Shown here in pieces: positions 58,239-61,139 of a stretch of 61,139 bases of DNA. The DNA lies in the NCBI GenBank assembly GCA_966211425.1, contig CBIHNH010000001.1, positions 1 to 61,139 of the forward strand, read 5' to 3'. Each line of letters begins with the position of its first letter. Positions within the stretch are counted from its first letter, which is position 1. Position numbers and translations under genes: made by a program. The notes under the pieces were generated by a model. That model did no database searches. It was not told the origin of the DNA and was given only the letters and a program-made list of their open reading frames with translations. This DNA comes from CBIHNH01 sp966211425. GTDB taxonomy: Bacteria; Patescibacteriota; Saccharimonadia; Saccharimonadales; Saccharimonadaceae.

Positions 58239-58541
58239 CTAGAGCACCATGCAGCTGCGCGCGTCGACGCTTCCCCTGCCGTTGGCAAAGTGGGGTAGGT
58301 GTGAAAACGAATCGTTCTCGATCTCAGGCGCGTGCGCGTGCTGTTCGACAAGCTTCATGACGAACTTTGTTCCGCATGCGTCGCAGGTGTCACTATCAGT
58401 CCGCAGTGTGTGGCTGCATTTGCCGCAGTACGACCAATCCTGGCCGACAACGACGCTGTTAGCGAACAGCTCTTCGACTTCCTCGCGTGAGCCGAAGTCG
58501 CTGCGTCGCAGTCTTTCGCGCGAAGCGGAAAGGGTAGGCAT
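58239..58541 (-). CDS. Small zinc-ribbon protein
   Basis: This 100-residue protein has C39/C42 and C53/C56 in CGKC and CDAC, forming a zinc ribbon with a Trp/Tyr strand (DWSYCGKC) before it. The N-terminal 35 residues are basic and helical; the C-terminal part is His-rich (VEQHAHAPE, SHLPHF). I cannot assign a function. Such ribbons often bind nucleic acid or a partner protein. The leader on the minus strand has CAGGA before the ATG, below a TATACT box. Confidence 0.65.
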   Translation of the reverse strand: MPTLSASRERLRRSDFGSREEVEELFANSVVVGQDWSYCGKCSHTLRTDSDTCDACGTKFVMKLVEQHAHAPEIENDSFSHLPHFANGRGSVDARSCMVL

Positions 58542-58629
58542 CTGATCATCCTGTTCAGTAAACGTACGCGTTTCGGGTGAAACGCTCAGTATACTATCAT
58601 ACTACTTATGTAAATACTTGTCAATGAAC

Positions 58630-58635
58630 TACAAT
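58630..58635 (+). promoter_or_regulatory. -10 box TACAAT, leaderless type
   Basis: TACAAT overlaps an in-frame ATG at 58634 and ends seven bases before the ATG at 58643, which is therefore the likely start. Confidence 0.55.
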
Positions 58636-58642
58636 GGCAGAC

Positions 58643-59578
58643 ATGATAGTTGGCATCGATGAAGTTGGGCGCGGGCCATGGGCGGGACCGCTCGTATTTG
58701 GTGCGGTTGTGCTCGGCGATGCGGAGATTCCCGGTTTGACTGATAGCAAGAAACTATCAAAAAAACGTCGTGAACACTTGAGTGCGGAGATCCATGAAAA
58801 AGCGCTGGCGGTCGCGCTTGGCTGGGTGCCCGCCGAAGAGCTCGACGAGCTTGGGATGAGTCAGGCATTGACGCTTGCTTGCCGACGAGCACTGGAGCAA
58901 ATCACCGTGCCGTATCAACAGATCATTATCGATGGGACGATAAACTTTCTGAGAGACACCGGTAAGGGGCCGTATGTCACTACGATCGCAAAGGCGGATC
59001 TGCTCGTACCCAGCGTTAGTGCGGCGTCGATTGTTGCGAAGGTAGCGCGTGACGCCTATATGGCTGAACAAGACAGTGTCTACAAGGGGTATAGTTTTGG
59101 GGCGCACGCTGGATACGGAACGGCGGCACACCGAGCTGCTCTGGAGCTTCACGGTGTTACGCCGCTTCATAGGAAGAGTTTTGCCCCTATCGCAGCCTTA
59201 CTCGAGCTTGATCTAGATGTTGCTAGCCCGGTTAGCCGCGCAGCAGTGGTTACTGCAGGGCAACGTGCTGAAGAAGAAGCGGCAGAATACCTAAAGCGAA
59301 ATGGATTTACAATCACAGATCGCAACTGGAAAACCAAGGCGTGCGAGATTGATATTGTCGCTTCAAAGGCTGATGTGATTTATTTTGTAGAAGTAAAATA
59401 TCGTCGCAACCATGAACAGGGAGGCGGAATGGCGGCGATAACTGCTACCAAGCTAAAACATATGAACCGAGCTGCACGGATGTGGTTACAATCGCACGGA
59501 GATCAAGACGCTCGCTTGGCGGCGATAGAGCTGACCGGACCCGACTACACGGTTACGCAGTTTGTTGAGCAAGTGTAG
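58643..59578 (+). CDS. rnhB: Ribonuclease HII fused to a YraN (UPF0102) nuclease-like domain
   Basis: This 311-residue fusion has RNase HII in residues 1-190, with the DEDD set at D6, E7, D97 and D119 (MIVGIDEVGRGP, IIIDGT, AKADLLVPSVSAASIVAK). It cleaves RNA-DNA hybrids. Residues about 205-305 form the YraN domain: GQRAEEEAAEYLKRNGF, then the PD-(D/E)xK-like residues E235, D237 and E250-x-K252. In many bacteria rnhB and yraN are adjacent genes; here they share one frame. The ATG at 58643 is chosen from promoter spacing. The gene overlaps the aminopeptidase gene by 26 bases. Confidence 0.93.
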   Translation: MIVGIDEVGRGPWAGPLVFGAVVLGDAEIPGLTDSKKLSKKRREHLSAEIHEKALAVALGWVPAEELDELGMSQALTLACRRALEQITVPYQQIIIDGTINFLRDTGKGPYVTTIAKADLLVPSVSAASIVAKVARDAYMAEQDSVYKGYSFGAHAGYGTAAHRAALELHGVTPLHRKSFAPIAALLELDLDVASPVSRAAVVTAGQRAEEEAAEYLKRNGFTITDRNWKTKACEIDIVASKADVIYFVEVKYRRNHEQGGGMAAITATKLKHMNRAARMWLQSHGDQDARLAAIELTGPDYTVTQFVEQV

Positions 59579-61139
59579 ATCGAACCGCGTCACCGTCACG
59601 TTCTAGCCACTCGACGCGGCTTGCTATCTCGGTTTCCCCGATCTCGATGGCGCGCGTGAGTGCCGCCTGAGGCTTAAGCGGCTCAAAGAACGTACGGTAT
59701 GTATCGAGCCAGTCTCGCGTGGACAGGACGTTAGCGCTATAGCGGGCAAAGTCATCGTAGCTCTTATCGCCCTTAAAAGTGTCTTCTATCCATGCCCAGT
59801 GATTAACCATCCATTGCCAGGTTTGGTCGCGAGCATAGCGGTTGCGAAGTAGGTAGATATACCAGCGGAATAAGTCTTGACGCTTAACCAGCTCATTGTC
59901 GGTCATTCGCTCAAGTAGGCGGCCGATGCGTGTCGTATCGCGTGTCGCACAAAGCCCTGAGGTAACGTCGTCACGGAGCTCTGCATTGACGGTCTGTCCA
60001 TGGATAGTGAGCAGGCGCTCAAAGTCGTCATCTGATCCATGTTTGCTGACGACCGCAAAGATAACCGCGCGAGTTTCGCTCGAAAGGTTGAGTGCATCAT
60101 CTGCTTCGCGGAAATTCAGGAGTGATCTTTCGATGACCTCAGGATGGTCCGCATAACCAAGAAGGCTGAGGATGTTCGCGCGCAGCTTTGTGTCTTGTTC
60201 GGGTTCGTTCGCCAACTGATCAAAGCCGAGTTTTTCATAGAGCGGAGTGGCGATTTCTGTAACGAGCCGCTTGAGTTGATCGTCGCTCTCGGTATCTGTT
60301 TCAACGAATCGTCGTAAGTCACCGATAATCATACTGATAATATTCCAGACCGGTTCTGTGTCCTCGTGACGGTACCTGTGCAGGAGAGGTAGCAACGTGG
60401 CGGTATTCACCTTGCCACTACGAGCGAGCAGGCTGGTTTCGTGAAGGAGAGATAGGCGAGCGATACTATCGAGAGAACCGGCACTGAGAGCATCGTAGAT
60501 CTGCTGCCAAGCGGCATCGTCGTATTCGGCGACAAAATGAGCATCATTGCCACGATTGAGGAGCGGTAGGTCATGGGGAGCAGCAAAACTAACCTGCTTG
60601 GCTTCGAGCAACTCCGGAAAGCTGTCGTTATAGGCGAGAAGCGGTATCGGCCAGACGCTCTCATCAGTCGGTGCACCGAGAATCAAGCGCCCCTGGGTCA
60701 GCCGATAGCCGTCGCCTGTGGTCGTGACGCTAACCAGCGGAAAGCCTGAGCGTGAAATCCAGGACTCCATAAAGCTCTCGATATCTTTCCCCGAGCTCGC
60801 CGAAAATGCCTGCCAGAGGTCTCCGCCAACCGTGTTTTTGTAGGCATGTTGTTTGAAGTAGTTACGCAGTCCATCGCGAAAAGCATCATCTCCGATGTAG
60901 CTGCGGAGCATCTTTAGTAGACGGGCACCTTTTGCGTAGACAATCGACGGGTCAAAGATCGTACTGATCTCGTCAGGATGATTGACCTCGACTTTTACAG
61001 CCTGGACACCTGCGAGCTGGTCACGTCGAAGCGCCGACAGAACCTCCTGTGAGGCGAATATATTCCAGGTCTGCCACTGTGGATAGAGGGCGTCGACGGC
61101 GACGTATTCCATGATGGTGGCAAAACTCTCGTTGAGCCA
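59553..61139 (-). CDS. M1-family aminopeptidase, C-terminal portion (truncated by window edge)
   Basis: The visible 528 residues run off the right edge. The frame opens WLNESFATIMEY, the segment just after the HExxH zinc site of M1 peptidases, so the catalytic Glu after the site is present and the HExxH itself lies outside. YAKGARLLKMLRSYIGDDAF is the family motif with the catalytic Tyr region. The remaining about 400 residues are the helical ERAP1-like C-terminal domain. It removes N-terminal amino acids from peptides, useful for scavenging from a host. It is not a truncated gene within the window; only the 5' part is missing. Confidence 0.9.
   Translation of the reverse strand, partial: WLNESFATIMEYVAVDALYPQWQTWNIFASQEVLSALRRDQLAGVQAVKVEVNHPDEISTIFDPSIVYAKGARLLKMLRSYIGDDAFRDGLRNYFKQHAYKNTVGGDLWQAFSASSGKDIESFMESWISRSGFPLVSVTTTGDGYRLTQGRLILGAPTDESVWPIPLLAYNDSFPELLEAKQVSFAAPHDLPLLNRGNDAHFVAEYDDAAWQQIYDALSAGSLDSIARLSLLHETSLLARSGKVNTATLLPLLHRYRHEDTEPVWNIISMIIGDLRRFVETDTESDDQLKRLVTEIATPLYEKLGFDQLANEPEQDTKLRANILSLLGYADHPEVIERSLLNFREADDALNLSSETRAVIFAVVSKHGSDDDFERLLTIHGQTVNAELRDDVTSGLCATRDTTRIGRLLERMTDNELVKRQDLFRWYIYLLRNRYARDQTWQWMVNHWAWIEDTFKGDKSYDDFARYSANVLSTRDWLDTYRTFFEPLKPQAALTRAIEIGETEIASRVEWLERDGDAVRSTLAQQTA

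Overview
The window looks like a chromosomal segment of a streamlined Patescibacteria/CPR bacterium, most likely a Candidatus Saccharibacteria (TM7) relative; this is an inference from gene content. Genes are tightly packed on both strands. TGA is used as an ordinary stop, for example at the end of the transketolase N-terminal subunit, which argues against the UGA-recoding CPR lineages. Genes are present for informational functions (pheST, gatCAB, dnaE, uvrB, rplS, RNase HII), central sugar-phosphate metabolism, redox control and many cell-surface or muralytic proteins. Amino-acid, nucleotide, cofactor and fatty-acid biosynthesis genes are absent from the 61 kb. I see no insertion sequence, prophage, CRISPR array or rRNA operon.

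Layout. 1-5.6 kb: the end of a tRNA-Gln gene, then two secreted beta-helix surface proteins, the larger ending in a sortase-like LAQTG signal. 5.7-9.4 kb: protein-isoaspartate methyltransferase, a flavin reductase with an ArsR regulator, and a MacB-type ABC exporter. 9.5-13.6 kb, minus strand: an unknown protein with weak ADP-ribosyltransferase-like features, an Rpf/LysM muralytic enzyme, a response regulator, a membrane PAS histidine kinase and an FMN reductase facing an HxlR regulator. 14-21.8 kb: two PAP2 phosphatases, a membrane esterase, DUF475, RmuC, an unusual aquaporin and a ZIP transporter. 21.9-31.4 kb: pheST, hydrolases, Nudix, FKBP, glutaredoxin and thioredoxin reductase, GDPD and a PLD-family protein. 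31.4-41.9 kb: pyrophosphatase and a short Rel protein, then a sugar-phosphate run (GAPDH, RpiB, RPE, split transketolase, class II aldolase, PfkB kinase) ending in an unrecognised 415-aa protein and a SLOG-like protein. 41.9-52.7 kb: uvrB, gatCA, a membrane HEPN-like protein, gatB, galU, two small membrane proteins and dnaE. 52.7-61.1 kb: CAP-domain protein, TrmH methylase, PilB-type ATPase, malic enzyme, rplS, zinc ribbon, an RNase HII-YraN fusion and a partial M1 aminopeptidase.

A recurring signal decides many starts. A -10 box (TATACT, TATAAT, TACAAT or TATCAT, often with a TGn extension) ends only 6-13 bases before the start codon at about twenty genes, with no usable Shine-Dalgarno sequence. 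This implies leaderless or nearly leaderless mRNAs. Other genes have a conventional AGGAGG-type site. I used this spacing to trim several starts.

The features most worth a second look are the leaderless promoter architecture, the HEPN-like protein inside gatCAB, the PfkB-unknown-SLOG cassette, the LAQTG surface protein, the Rpf enzyme, the RNase HII-YraN fusion, the aquaporin lacking the usual arginine, and the HxlR palindrome.
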